Shown: positions 40,091 to 48,278 of the stretch, one piece after another
How positions within the stretch are numbered: the first letter of the stretch is position 1
Layout of the letters: every line of letters begins with the position of its first letter
From: an uncultured Eubacteriales bacterium
GTDB lineage: Bacteria > Bacillota > Clostridia > Oscillospirales > Oscillospiraceae
Length of the DNA stretch: 64,000 nt
Reading direction: 5' to 3'
Assembly (NCBI GenBank): GCA_900545925.1
Contig: URAZ01000018.1
Coordinates: 1-64,000 of the forward strand
The notes under the pieces: generated by a model
Seen by the model: the letters and a program-made list of their open reading frames with translations, nothing else
What the model was told of the DNA's origin: nothing
Database searches by the model: none
Program-made: the position numbers and the translations under genes

Positions 40091-40522
40091 ATGATCGACA
40101 AGAATTTTGACCCATGGAAACGAGTCCGTGACTTCAGCCCCGAAGCGCTGCTTCAGGAAAGCAGCGATCTGGTGCAGTGGCCAATCAAGCTCTACAAAGC
40201 GCCGAAGCTCTCACCCTATTACCATCACGGCCACCTGCTCATTGCGGCGGACTGCTCGGCATTTTCCTATCCGGGCTTCCATGACGCACTGTCCAAGGGA
40301 CGGGTGCCGCTGATCTGCTGCCCGGAAAACGACTTTGATATTACCGTGAAGCTGGCGGACATTTTCAGTCTCAACGACGTTGCAAGCGTCACCATCGTCA
40401 CGATGGACAAGCCCTGCTGCGCCGAGCTCAAGGATATGGTGCTTCGCGCCGTCAAACAGAGCCGGATGCCGATCCCCGTGCAGGTCACGAACCTGTTTGT
40501 AGACGCGGAGGAGGTTGATTGA
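40091..40522 (+). CDS. Cys-rich protein related to 4Fe-4S binding family
   Basis: The 143-residue protein matches the C-terminal domain that follows ferredoxin motifs in a family of 4Fe-4S proteins: WPIKLYKAP...LLIAADCSAF, KGRVPLICCPENDF and VTMDKPCC. The ferredoxin part is absent, but the conserved Cys residues remain and could bind a metal or cluster. It starts 11 bases after the repressor stop, with GGAGG 8 bases before its ATG, so the two are one operon. Metal sensing or handling is inferred. Confidence 0.7.
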   Translation: MIDKNFDPWKRVRDFSPEALLQESSDLVQWPIKLYKAPKLSPYYHHGHLLIAADCSAFSYPGFHDALSKGRVPLICCPENDFDITVKLADIFSLNDVASVTIVTMDKPCCAELKDMVLRAVKQSRMPIPVQVTNLFVDAEEVD

Positions 40523-40582
40523 GATCTCATTCAAACTGCAAATCTCTGATTTGACATATATTCACACAAAGGAGAACCACAA

Positions 40583-42292
40583 ATGAAAAAACTTCTTGCT
40601 TTGCTGCTCTGCCTGAGTCTCGTATTTGCTCTGGCAGCCTGCAGCACCCCTGAATCCCAGACGCAGCAGCCAGCGGAACAGCCAGCACAGACTGAGGATC
40701 AGCCGACGGAACCGACACAGGCGGAGCAGCCGTCGGAACCGGAAGCGCTCACATTTCCGATCGAGCAGTTCACGGTCGGCACGACGGCTGCCATTGAGAC
40801 AGCGACGTTTGGCGAGTATCACTTCGATATGCTTGCCAGCGGTGTGAGCGAGCTTCCGCTCGTCTGGCAGGACGCGGAGGGCAGTTACCATCCGCTGCTG
40901 GCTTCCTACGAGACCGCGGATTCCGTCACATGGGTCTACACCATCGAGCCGGGCATGACGTGGTCGGATGGCGAACCGGTCACGGCAGAGGATATTCTGT
41001 TCACACTGAACTATGACGACGCAAACGGCAGCGCCAATTTTGTCTCTCAAACGGATGAAGACGGCAAGGTCACGGAGGCAAAATATGCGTCCTATGAGCT
41101 TTCAAGCGATGCAATGTCCATTTCCCTGACGCTCTCGTCTGCCAACGTGCGTGAGCTTTCCAACATGACGTCCTTCCGCGTCATGCCGAAGCACATCTAC
41201 GAGGGCAAGGATTCCGTCACAGAAGCTGAAGCCCGCGTCACCTGCGGACCGTATATGCTCGACAGCTTCAACAAGGAGGCTGGGACGCTCACCTTCATTC
41301 CGAATCCATATTATCCGCAGACACCGAACGTCGGCAAGCTCACCTACCGGCTGTTTGGCAACGAAGATACCATGTATCTGGCGCTCCAGAACGGCGATCT
41401 GGACATGACGTGGGCATACTCCACGGGTGTTTCCGGTTCGTATCAGGATGTGCTGGCTGCGACCGACACGCTGACGCTCGAAGCCGTCACGGCGGCGAAT
41501 GCACCGGCGGTGCTGGCGTTCAACAACGCGAACGGTCTCTTTGCAGATGAGAATCTTCGGCTGGCAGTCTCCTATGCGCTGGACTATGACAGCTTCCGTA
41601 CCGTATTCGGCAGCGCCTATGCCTCGAACCCCAACCGCGGCTTCGTGCCGCCCGTGACCGTGGGTTATAAGGAGACCGAAGCGCTCGGTCAGGATCTGGA
41701 CAAAGCCGCGCAATATATGGCAGATGCCGGTTACGCCGAAAAGAACGCGGACGGCTTCTATGTGAACGCGGACGGCGAGTCCTGCGCCTTTACCCTCACC
41801 TGCAACGCAGGCAAGGAAGCCCATGTCGGCTATGCAGAGCTTGTCAAGACGCAGCTGGAGCAGTTCGGCATTCAGGTGGATCTCGAAACGCTGGACGGCG
41901 ACAGCTACAACGCCAAGACCAGCAACAAATTCTCTGAGAATAATATCACCATGGAAGCCGCAATCTACGGCTACACGGCTGCCGGTATGGGCATGAAGAA
42001 CGGTCTTGCTTCCATTTACGTCGATGGCACACATCCCGTGCAGGGTGGCTGTCAGGTGTTTGACGAAGAATTCCAGGCGATTCTTTCCGCGATGGGTGAA
42101 GCGAAAACCGTAGAGGAATACACTGCTGCGGCGGGCAGCCTGCAGGACTGGTATGCTGCACATACACCGCTCATTGCCCTCTACTGGGACAGCCAGATCC
42201 TTGTCCACAGCGCGGCATATGAGAACTTCACCGTAGACGCTGTGTTCGGACTCAACAACGCGAACACCTGGTTCTCGATCACGGCAAAATAA
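40583..42292 (+). CDS. ABC substrate-binding lipoprotein (peptide/nickel)
   Basis: The 569-residue family 5 solute-binding protein (OppA/NikA/DppA group) has a signal peptide with lipobox ALAAC (C20), a Gln/Glu/Pro spacer (about 25-55) and the family segment YTIEPGMTWSDGEPVTAEDI. It delivers peptides, nickel complexes or related ligands to the permease. AAAGGAG lies 8 bases before the ATG, 60 bases after the Cys-rich gene. It may be read from the repressor promoter or a weak promoter of its own. The matching transporter genes follow under operator 8. Confidence 0.88.
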   Translation: MKKLLALLLCLSLVFALAACSTPESQTQQPAEQPAQTEDQPTEPTQAEQPSEPEALTFPIEQFTVGTTAAIETATFGEYHFDMLASGVSELPLVWQDAEGSYHPLLASYETADSVTWVYTIEPGMTWSDGEPVTAEDILFTLNYDDANGSANFVSQTDEDGKVTEAKYASYELSSDAMSISLTLSSANVRELSNMTSFRVMPKHIYEGKDSVTEAEARVTCGPYMLDSFNKEAGTLTFIPNPYYPQTPNVGKLTYRLFGNEDTMYLALQNGDLDMTWAYSTGVSGSYQDVLAATDTLTLEAVTAANAPAVLAFNNANGLFADENLRLAVSYALDYDSFRTVFGSAYASNPNRGFVPPVTVGYKETEALGQDLDKAAQYMADAGYAEKNADGFYVNADGESCAFTLTCNAGKEAHVGYAELVKTQLEQFGIQVDLETLDGDSYNAKTSNKFSENNITMEAAIYGYTAAGMGMKNGLASIYVDGTHPVQGGCQVFDEEFQAILSAMGEAKTVEEYTAAAGSLQDWYAAHTPLIALYWDSQILVHSAAYENFTVDAVFGLNNANTWFSITAK

Positions 42293-42312
42293 TCAAGGTT
42301 TCTTTCAAATGC

Positions 42313-42338
42313 GGGGATTTCTTCGGAAATCTCCGCGT
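42313..42338 (+). terminator. Terminator of the binding-protein gene
   Basis: GCGGGGATTTC (42313-42323) pairs with GAAATCTCCGC (42328-42338) around TTCG, then GTTTTT. Confidence 0.85.
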
Positions 42339-42344
42339 TTTTCT

Positions 42345-42510
42345 AAGGCGTCACCGCATAATTTGGCAAGATGACTCGGCGTGGGATTTTTCGTCAAGTC
42401 AAGGTTTGGAAAACGAAGGAATACTTTGTGTATTTCTCGTTTTTCAAACCGCAGAATTGGCGGAAAAGCCCCGGCGAGGCACGCAGACACAATTGTGCGG
42501 TGATGCCCTA
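42345..42510. repeat. Long imperfect palindrome, probable dispersed repeat
   Basis: The outer arms GGCGTCACCGCA and TGCGGTGATGCC flank an inner pair GTTTGGAAAACGA and TCGTTTTTCAAAC, making a cruciform-like 165-base unit with no coding sense. It resembles an extragenic repeat of Oscillospiraceae genomes. Confidence 0.5.
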
Positions 42511-42517
42511 AAAAATT

Positions 42518-42561
42518 ATCCCCCGGGGAGGGTTACGCACGCCGTCCGGATACGATACAAT
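42518..42561 (+). promoter_or_regulatory. Operator-promoter 8 (ABC transporter operon)
   Basis: ATCCCCCGGGGAGGGTT (42518-42534) overlaps -35 TTACGC (42533-42538). After 17 bases comes TACAAT (42556-42561). The first gene starts 29 bases later. Confidence 0.85.
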
Positions 42562-42590
42562 AATTGAAATTGCGAAGGGAGGGAACGCCG

Positions 42591-43517
42591 ATGGCTGCAA
42601 CTGAAATCATTCCGGCGTTTTCCTATGCCTGCGGGACGATCTCCGCGAAGCTTTCGCGCGGCGAACGCGTGCTTTTGCAGGATGTTTCTTTTTCTCTTTC
42701 TTCCAGAGAGCGGCTGGCAGTTATCGGCGAAACCGGCTCGGGGAAAACAATGCTGGCGCTGTCCATTTTGGGGCTTCTCCCGGCGAACGTGCGGATGCAA
42801 AGCGGCTGTATCGAGATGGACGGCGCGGCGCTTCCCAGTGGCAAACAGCTGCAAACGCTGCGCGGCGACAAAATGGTCTATATTCCGCAAAACGGTGCGG
42901 AGTTTTTGCTCCCCGCGTGCACGGTGCGAAAGCAGCTCTATGACAGCCTGAAAAAGCTCGGTCTGCCGCGCAAAGATTTCCCGGCATCGGCGGCAGAAAA
43001 GCTGCGTCTTGCAGGCTTTGATGCGCCGGAGACGGTTCTGGACAAGTATCCTTTTCAGCTTTCCGGCGGTATGGCGCAGCGCGTGACGACTGCACTGGCG
43101 GCCTGCTCCCGGGCGCGGCTTCTGATCGCGGACGAGCCGACCAACGGACTGGATGAAAATGGTCGAGTGCAGTTTTTTTCGCTTCTGGATTCCATTTTCC
43201 CGAATGCGGCAAAGCTCATCATTACGCACGACATTTCCGTCGCCGCACGCTGCGACCGGGTTCTGGTTCTGTGCGGCGGACGGATGCTGGAAACGGGAAC
43301 GGTGGATGCTGTTTTAGGTGCTCCGCACCATCCGTACACGAAGGCTTTGCTTGCCGCACAGGTCGCAAACGGGATGCAGCCGTCGCCGGTCTTGCGCGAG
43401 GGCGTATCCGGCTGTCCGTTTTACGCCCGCTGCCCGGAGGCGGAGGAAGCCTGTCTGAACGGCGCGATGTCAAAACACACGGATGGGAAGACAGAATGGT
43501 GGTGCTGCCATGCTTGA
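42591..43517 (+). CDS. Peptide/nickel ABC ATPase (DppD/NikD type)
   Basis: The 308-residue ATPase has Walker A GETGSGKT, signature LSGGMAQRV, Walker B LLIADEPT and the family C-terminal motif CPFYARCPEAEEAC. It powers the permease pair encoded downstream. The ATG at 42591 has GGGAGG 8 bases upstream; an in-frame start 27 bases earlier is less likely. Its stop overlaps the second ATPase by 8 bases. The C-terminus adds WWCCHA. Confidence 0.9.
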   Translation: MAATEIIPAFSYACGTISAKLSRGERVLLQDVSFSLSSRERLAVIGETGSGKTMLALSILGLLPANVRMQSGCIEMDGAALPSGKQLQTLRGDKMVYIPQNGAEFLLPACTVRKQLYDSLKKLGLPRKDFPASAAEKLRLAGFDAPETVLDKYPFQLSGGMAQRVTTALAACSRARLLIADEPTNGLDENGRVQFFSLLDSIFPNAAKLIITHDISVAARCDRVLVLCGGRMLETGTVDAVLGAPHHPYTKALLAAQVANGMQPSPVLREGVSGCPFYARCPEAEEACLNGAMSKHTDGKTEWWCCHA

Positions 43518-44190
43518 GATCAAAAACTGCTGCAAATCGTTCGGAAGCCAGACGGTTTTGCAGAATGTTTCCTTGAACATTCCAGCCGGAAGCATCATCG
43601 GGGTGCCCGGCGCAAGCGGCATCGGAAAATCGACGCTTGCAAAAATTCTCTGCGGCGTGACAGCGCCCGACGCGGGAGCGGTTTTCCTTGACGGGAAACT
43701 GCTTGTGTCCCCAAAAGAAGCATATGACAGAAAGCGCGGTCTTGCCATCCAGATGGTTTATCAGCAGCCGTATGCCACGCTCGACCCTTTGCAGAAAATC
43801 GGCGCGGGACTGCGGGAGCTGATTTCCTATCATCGTCTGACGAAAAACAGGCAGGAGACGGAGAAGCTGATCGCCGACATTCTGGCGCAGATGCAGCTGC
43901 CGTCTAAAATTCTTGCCCATCTGCCGCGACAGATCTCCGGCGGCGAAGCGCAGCGTGTGGCGTTGGCGCGCTGCCTGCTTTTAAGCCCGAAGCTTCTGAT
44001 TTTAGATGAGGCAACGTCGATGCTGGATGTGTCCACGCAGGCAAATCTTCTGGCGCTTGTAAAGGCGCAGATGGTATCCGGCGGCGGGTCGGTGCTGTTC
44101 ATCAGTCACGACCGGGCGCTGACGGATTTTTACTGTGATACGGTCTATGCGTTTGACGAAGACCACCGGCTGAAAGAGGTGCGGGCGTGA
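43510..44190 (+). CDS. Peptide/nickel ABC ATPase (DppF/NikE type)
   Basis: The 226-residue second ATPase has Walker A GASGIGKST, signature ISGGEAQRVALAR and Walker B LLILDEATSMLD. It is shorter than most DppF proteins and lacks the C-terminal CPF extension, as NikE proteins do. It starts inside the end of the first ATPase gene, and its stop overlaps the GTG of the permease gene. Confidence 0.9.
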   Translation: MLEIKNCCKSFGSQTVLQNVSLNIPAGSIIGVPGASGIGKSTLAKILCGVTAPDAGAVFLDGKLLVSPKEAYDRKRGLAIQMVYQQPYATLDPLQKIGAGLRELISYHRLTKNRQETEKLIADILAQMQLPSKILAHLPRQISGGEAQRVALARCLLLSPKLLILDEATSMLDVSTQANLLALVKAQMVSGGGSVLFISHDRALTDFYCDTVYAFDEDHRLKEVRA

Positions 44191-45164
44191 AGGAATACAG
44201 AAAAAATATGCGGCTCGCGCTCGTGTGCTTTCTGCTGGTCGTGGTTCTGATTTTTTTCTTGCCGCGGCTGCTGCCGGGCAACCCTGTGGCGTACTTGACA
44301 GGCTTTTCCGAGCAGGACATGACGCCCGCGCAGGTGGCATTCTATGAGGAGGCGCTGCATCTGAACAAGCCGCTTGCTGTGCAGTTCGGCTTTTATCTGC
44401 GTTCGCTGCTGGACGGGACGCTGGGGTATTCATATAAAAAGAACGCCGCTGTCGCGGCGCTCATCGGCGAAAAAATCGGCTATACGCTGCAAATCACTGT
44501 CCCGGCAGTGCTGCTCTCGGCTGGCATCGGGCTTCTGTGGGGGCTTCGGTGCGGATACAAAAAAGGCGGTCTCGCCGACCGGCTGTCCACGGCGACCCTG
44601 ATTGTCCTCAACGCCGTACCCACGTTTTTGATTGGACTGGGACTGATGATCGTGTTCTGCTTTCAAAACCGGTGGCTACCCTATACCGGGCTCAATTCTC
44701 CGGAGGCTGTGCGTGGAACGGCGGGGTATGTATGGGACAGAGCGCTGCATCTGCTGCTGCCGGTCGTGACGTTGACACTGGCGGCGCTTCCCAGCCGGTA
44801 TCTGCTGGTGCGCAACATGGCGGCAAGCGCGTCGGACGGAAAGGACATTTTGTACGCAAAGCAGCGGGGACTTCCGGACAGAGTCATCCGCCGGGAGTAT
44901 CTCCTGCGCTCGATTGCGCAGCCGTTTCTCACGATGCTCGGCATGAGCGTGTCGCTCTGCGTGGGCGGCTCGGTCGTGATTGAGAAAATTTTCTCCATCG
45001 GCGGGATGGGTTCACTTCTGACGGAGGCGGTCTATACGCTCGATTATCCGCTCATGCAGGGCATTTTGTTTGTGACGACGTGCATCATGGTGCTGTCGAT
45101 TCTGCTTACCGATTTTTTGTGTCTGCTCCTTGACCCCAAGCGGAGATTGGAGGGCAAAGGATGA
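44187..45164 (+). CDS. ABC permease (DppB/NikB type)
   Basis: The 325-residue integral membrane protein has six predicted helices, with a C-terminal EAA-like loop (LLVRNMAASASDGKDILYAKQRGLP) contacting the ATPase. The family motif VIEKIFSIGGMGSLL is present. GTG start at 44187, overlapping the previous stop; the 3' end overlaps the next gene by 4 bases. Substrate may be peptide or a metal chelate. Confidence 0.9.
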   Translation: MKEYRKNMRLALVCFLLVVVLIFFLPRLLPGNPVAYLTGFSEQDMTPAQVAFYEEALHLNKPLAVQFGFYLRSLLDGTLGYSYKKNAAVAALIGEKIGYTLQITVPAVLLSAGIGLLWGLRCGYKKGGLADRLSTATLIVLNAVPTFLIGLGLMIVFCFQNRWLPYTGLNSPEAVRGTAGYVWDRALHLLLPVVTLTLAALPSRYLLVRNMAASASDGKDILYAKQRGLPDRVIRREYLLRSIAQPFLTMLGMSVSLCVGGSVVIEKIFSIGGMGSLLTEAVYTLDYPLMQGILFVTTCIMVLSILLTDFLCLLLDPKRRLEGKG

Positions 45165-45973
45165 GAAAGAAAGGACTTTTGCCGCTCATTCTGGGATTCC
45201 TGCTGCTGACCGTTTTTGCGCTCTCCGCGTTTGCACCCGGACTTTTTACGGGCTACGGACAAAAAGAGCTGTTCACGAAGTGGCTCCCCATAAGCCGGGA
45301 GCATCTGCTCGGCACAAACGCGATGGGCTATGATATTTTGACCGAGCTTGTTTATGGCACACGGCAGACGCTGCTGGTCGGCGTCTTGAGCAGTATTCTG
45401 ACGCTGATTCTGGGGGCGGGTATCGGGATTTTGGGGAGCTTCCGCGGCTGGATCGGACAGCTTTTCAATGGCCTGATTCAGATTTTTGTTCTGCTTCCAA
45501 AGCTCATTACGCTCATCGTTCTGGCGACGTTTTTTGGCAGCTCTGCCGCGCACCTGATCATTCTGATCGCGGCGTTCAGCTGGGTCGGTACGGCGCGCGC
45601 CGTGCGCGCAAAGGTTTTGCAGCTGCACACACAGCCGTTTATCGAAAGCTGCCGGATTCTCGGCTACAGCCGCGCCCATATTGCCGTGCGGCACATCCTG
45701 CCGAACCTGTCGGATGTGCTGCTCTCGCGCTTTCTGCTCGGGGTGAACAGCTGCATTATGATGGAGTCAACGCTCTCGTTTCTGGGCCTTGGCGATCTCT
45801 ATCGCCCGACTTGGGGGACGATGGTCAATTTTGCGTATAAGCGCGGCGCGTTTTTACGGGGTGCGTACCAATATCTGCTGGCACCCGGCGTGTGCGTCAT
45901 GCTGCTGTGTCTGGCATTTTACCTGATCAGTCTCTGGCTGACCGCCAGAAAAGAAACCATTTCGGAGGGGTAA
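45161..45973 (+). CDS. ABC permease (DppC/NikC type)
   Basis: The 270-residue permease has about six helices. It has the start-to-TM2 motif HLLGTNAMGYDILTELVYGTR, an EAA loop (SCRILGYSRAHIAVRHILPN) and the conserved ESTLSFLGLGDLYRPTWG. It pairs with the preceding permease. ATGA overlap with the preceding gene shows coupling. Confidence 0.9.
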   Translation: MRKKGLLPLILGFLLLTVFALSAFAPGLFTGYGQKELFTKWLPISREHLLGTNAMGYDILTELVYGTRQTLLVGVLSSILTLILGAGIGILGSFRGWIGQLFNGLIQIFVLLPKLITLIVLATFFGSSAAHLIILIAAFSWVGTARAVRAKVLQLHTQPFIESCRILGYSRAHIAVRHILPNLSDVLLSRFLLGVNSCIMMESTLSFLGLGDLYRPTWGTMVNFAYKRGAFLRGAYQYLLAPGVCVMLLCLAFYLISLWLTARKETISEG

Positions 45974-45974
45974 C

Positions 45975-46784
45975 ATGGGAAAATACTTTGCAGACGTTCA
46001 TGCGTCGCACGAAAGTCAGCTTCAGAATCTGCCGCATGGGCTTGCCGACACGGACGAAATTCTCGCCTGCCGCGCAAAACCGCAGACGTATGAAAATATT
46101 CTGGAGCTGGCAGACGCTCTGTGCTGGCAGCTGCGTTTCCGGGAGGCGATCGACGCTTTGACGCAGGCCATTGCGCTCGAACCGGCGCGCATGGAAGCTT
46201 ACCGCAAGCGCGGTCCCAAGTATCTCGATACGCTGCAATTTGAACGGGCGCTCGCGGATTATACGCACTGCGAACAGGCGGACGGCATGAGCATCGAGTC
46301 GCGCTACCGCATCGGCATGGCGCAGTATATGCTGCAAAACTATGATGCGGCGACCGCCGCTTTTGCCGGTTCTCTTGCCATCGCGCCACAGGACGACGAT
46401 ATGTATATTGCGGATGTCTACTGGCTGGTACTTTCGCAGCTTCGTGCTGAAAAAGCGGATGAGGCACAAAAAACGTTGAAGCAGCATTATCGACCCGATA
46501 TGTACGTCGGCCACCACACGGCGTATGAAAAAGCCATGCGCGTGGCGGCAGGGTTTGCGCCGATGGAGGATATGCTGGCGGAGTTGGACGCGGAACCGGA
46601 CGATTTACAGTTTGCCATGACGGCTTACGGCCTTTGCGTACTGCTGGAAACGCATGGCGAGACGGAAAAGGCCGATGCCTTGCGTGAAAAACTACTTAAG
46701 CGCGACGGCTTCTGGTTCTGCTTCAGCTATCTCGCGGCATATAGCGACTATAAATACACAGTTAAACCGGCAACAGTCAAGTGA
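45975..46784 (+). CDS. TPR-repeat protein of the ABC operon
   Basis: The 269-residue protein has no signal peptide and contains three or more tetratricopeptide-like repeats, for example WQLRFREAIDALTQAIALEP, FERALADYTHCEQADG and LQNYDAATAAFAGSLAIAP. Such repeats mediate protein contacts. It starts one base after the permease stop, with GGAGG upstream, so it belongs to the operon. It is not a usual part of peptide or nickel transporters, and its role here is unknown. Confidence 0.7.
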   Translation: MGKYFADVHASHESQLQNLPHGLADTDEILACRAKPQTYENILELADALCWQLRFREAIDALTQAIALEPARMEAYRKRGPKYLDTLQFERALADYTHCEQADGMSIESRYRIGMAQYMLQNYDAATAAFAGSLAIAPQDDDMYIADVYWLVLSQLRAEKADEAQKTLKQHYRPDMYVGHHTAYEKAMRVAAGFAPMEDMLAELDAEPDDLQFAMTAYGLCVLLETHGETEKADALREKLLKRDGFWFCFSYLAAYSDYKYTVKPATVK

Positions 46785-46796
46785 CTGCTGCCGGTT
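46765..46796 (+). terminator. Terminator of the ABC operon
   Basis: AACCGGCA-A-CAGTCA pairs with TGACTG-C-TGCCGGTT. It overlaps the last codons of the TPR gene and is followed by GTTG without a long T-run. Confidence 0.65.
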
Positions 46797-46869
46797 GTTG
46801 CTCTAAGCGATTTTTTGTTGTCCTTGTGCGTGTTCGCCTTTTCCGGCGGGCAGTTTTTATGTTTATAAA

Positions 46870-47376
46870 TTATCGCACCAACTCTGCTTCCTCGTTTTTT
46901 CCGAGGCGGCGGAGCATTGTCTTTTTTACGGCGCGGAAAATGTTCTGGTAGCCTGTGCAGCGGCACAGGTGGCCGGAAAGAAGCTTGCGCAGTTCGTCGT
47001 CCGTGTATTCCTTTCCGGAGTTGACGATCTCGGTCGCCGTCAGAATGAAACCGGGGATGCAGAAGCCGCACTGGATAGACGTTTCCTCCATGAAAGCCTT
47101 CTGCACGTCGGAGACGGTGCCGTCAGGGTTCATCAGGCCCTCGAGCGTGATAATGTGCTTGCCCTCGGCCCAGACAGCCAGATACAGACAGGTGTTGATC
47201 GCCTCGCCGTCGATAAGCGCGGTGCATGCGCCGCATTCGCCGACCTCACAGCCCTTTTTCACAGACGTAAGCCGGAAATCATTGCGGAGCATATCCGTCA
47301 GACTTGCACGGACATCGACGATCTTTTCCACGTCTTTGCCGTTGATGTTGCATTTGACAAGAGCGTACTGTGCCAT
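46870..47376 (-). CDS. Molybdenum hydroxylase, 2Fe-2S subunit
   Basis: The 168-residue XdhC/CoxS-type electron-transfer subunit has a plant-type 2Fe-2S cluster (C43, C48, C51, C63) and a second cluster in the helical domain (QCGFCIPG and LCRCTGYQN). It passes electrons from molybdenum to FAD. Its ATG touches the last base of the FAD-subunit stop. It is the third gene of the operon. Confidence 0.92.
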   Translation of the reverse strand: MAQYALVKCNINGKDVEKIVDVRASLTDMLRNDFRLTSVKKGCEVGECGACTALIDGEAINTCLYLAVWAEGKHIITLEGLMNPDGTVSDVQKAFMEETSIQCGFCIPGFILTATEIVNSGKEYTDDELRKLLSGHLCRCTGYQNIFRAVKKTMLRRLGKNEEAELVR

Positions 47377-48263
47377 CAGATTTCACCTCCGCAGCGTTTG
47401 ACAGACTCGATAAGTGCGCGCTTGGCCATTTCCACGGCGATGTGCTTGCGGAACGCCTTGCTGGCACGCCAGGAATCACGGGGATTGATGTCCTCCAGAA
47501 CGGCCTTGGAGAACGCCTCAACATTTTCCATTGTGACGGGCTGGCCGTTTACAACGGCCTCGGCGCTCGGTGCGCGCATGGGCACAGGACCCGCGACGCC
47601 GTAGGCGATGCGCACACGGTCGAACGTTTTCTTGTCCGCGGACAGCCGCACATTGACGGAGCAGCCGGTCGTGGCAATTTCCATAGCGTTGCGCATGCCG
47701 TATTTGATATAGAAGCCCTTCGTATTTTCCCACGAGGCCTTCGGAATCAGAATTGCAGTCTGAATTTCACCCTCGGCGACGTTGATATCGACCGTACCGG
47801 CCTTGATATAGAAGTCCTTGATCGGCAGATACCGCTTGCCGTTCACGCCGGTCAGTTCGACAATCGCCTCCCATGCGTGGAGCGTAGAAGCGGAATCGGC
47901 AGAGGTCACGCCGTTGCAGGTGTTGCCGCCGATGGTGCCGGCGTTGCGGATCTGCGGGCCGCCGACCATATCGACGGCTTCGCCCAGCACGTTGATCTTT
48001 TCAATGATGATAGGATTATGCGTAATGTGGGAAAAGGTTGTAAGCGAGCCGATGCGGATGTTTTCGTTTTCGTCCATACACACGCCGCGCATGGAGTCGA
48101 TCTTCTGGATGGAGATGAGTTCCTTGCCCGCACGGCGGCCTTCGCGCATCTGGACGAGCACGTCCGTGCCGCCCGCGATGATCTGCGCTTCGGGATGCTC
48201 CAGACGAAGCTTGACTGCTTCTTCTACGCTGTACGCTTCATAGAGCGCTTTCATATCATACAT
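47376..48263 (-). CDS. Molybdenum hydroxylase, FAD subunit
   Basis: The 295-residue XdhB/CoxM-type flavoprotein has the FAD motifs IIAGGTDVLVQM and the TIGGNTCNG segment. It transfers electrons from the 2Fe-2S clusters to NAD+ or another acceptor. It lies 15 bases after the large subunit, with GAGGGA upstream. The order molybdenum, FAD, FeS is the same as in E. coli xdhABC. Confidence 0.92.
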   Translation of the reverse strand: MYDMKALYEAYSVEEAVKLRLEHPEAQIIAGGTDVLVQMREGRRAGKELISIQKIDSMRGVCMDENENIRIGSLTTFSHITHNPIIIEKINVLGEAVDMVGGPQIRNAGTIGGNTCNGVTSADSASTLHAWEAIVELTGVNGKRYLPIKDFYIKAGTVDINVAEGEIQTAILIPKASWENTKGFYIKYGMRNAMEIATTGCSVNVRLSADKKTFDRVRIAYGVAGPVPMRAPSAEAVVNGQPVTMENVEAFSKAVLEDINPRDSWRASKAFRKHIAVEMAKRALIESVKRCGGEI

Positions 48264-48278
48264 AGTCTGTTCCCTCCC

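Noticed and set aside
30304..42561. C/G palindromes as simple terminators
   Set aside because: No T-runs follow, they lie upstream of genes, and their spacing to the -10 boxes is constant.
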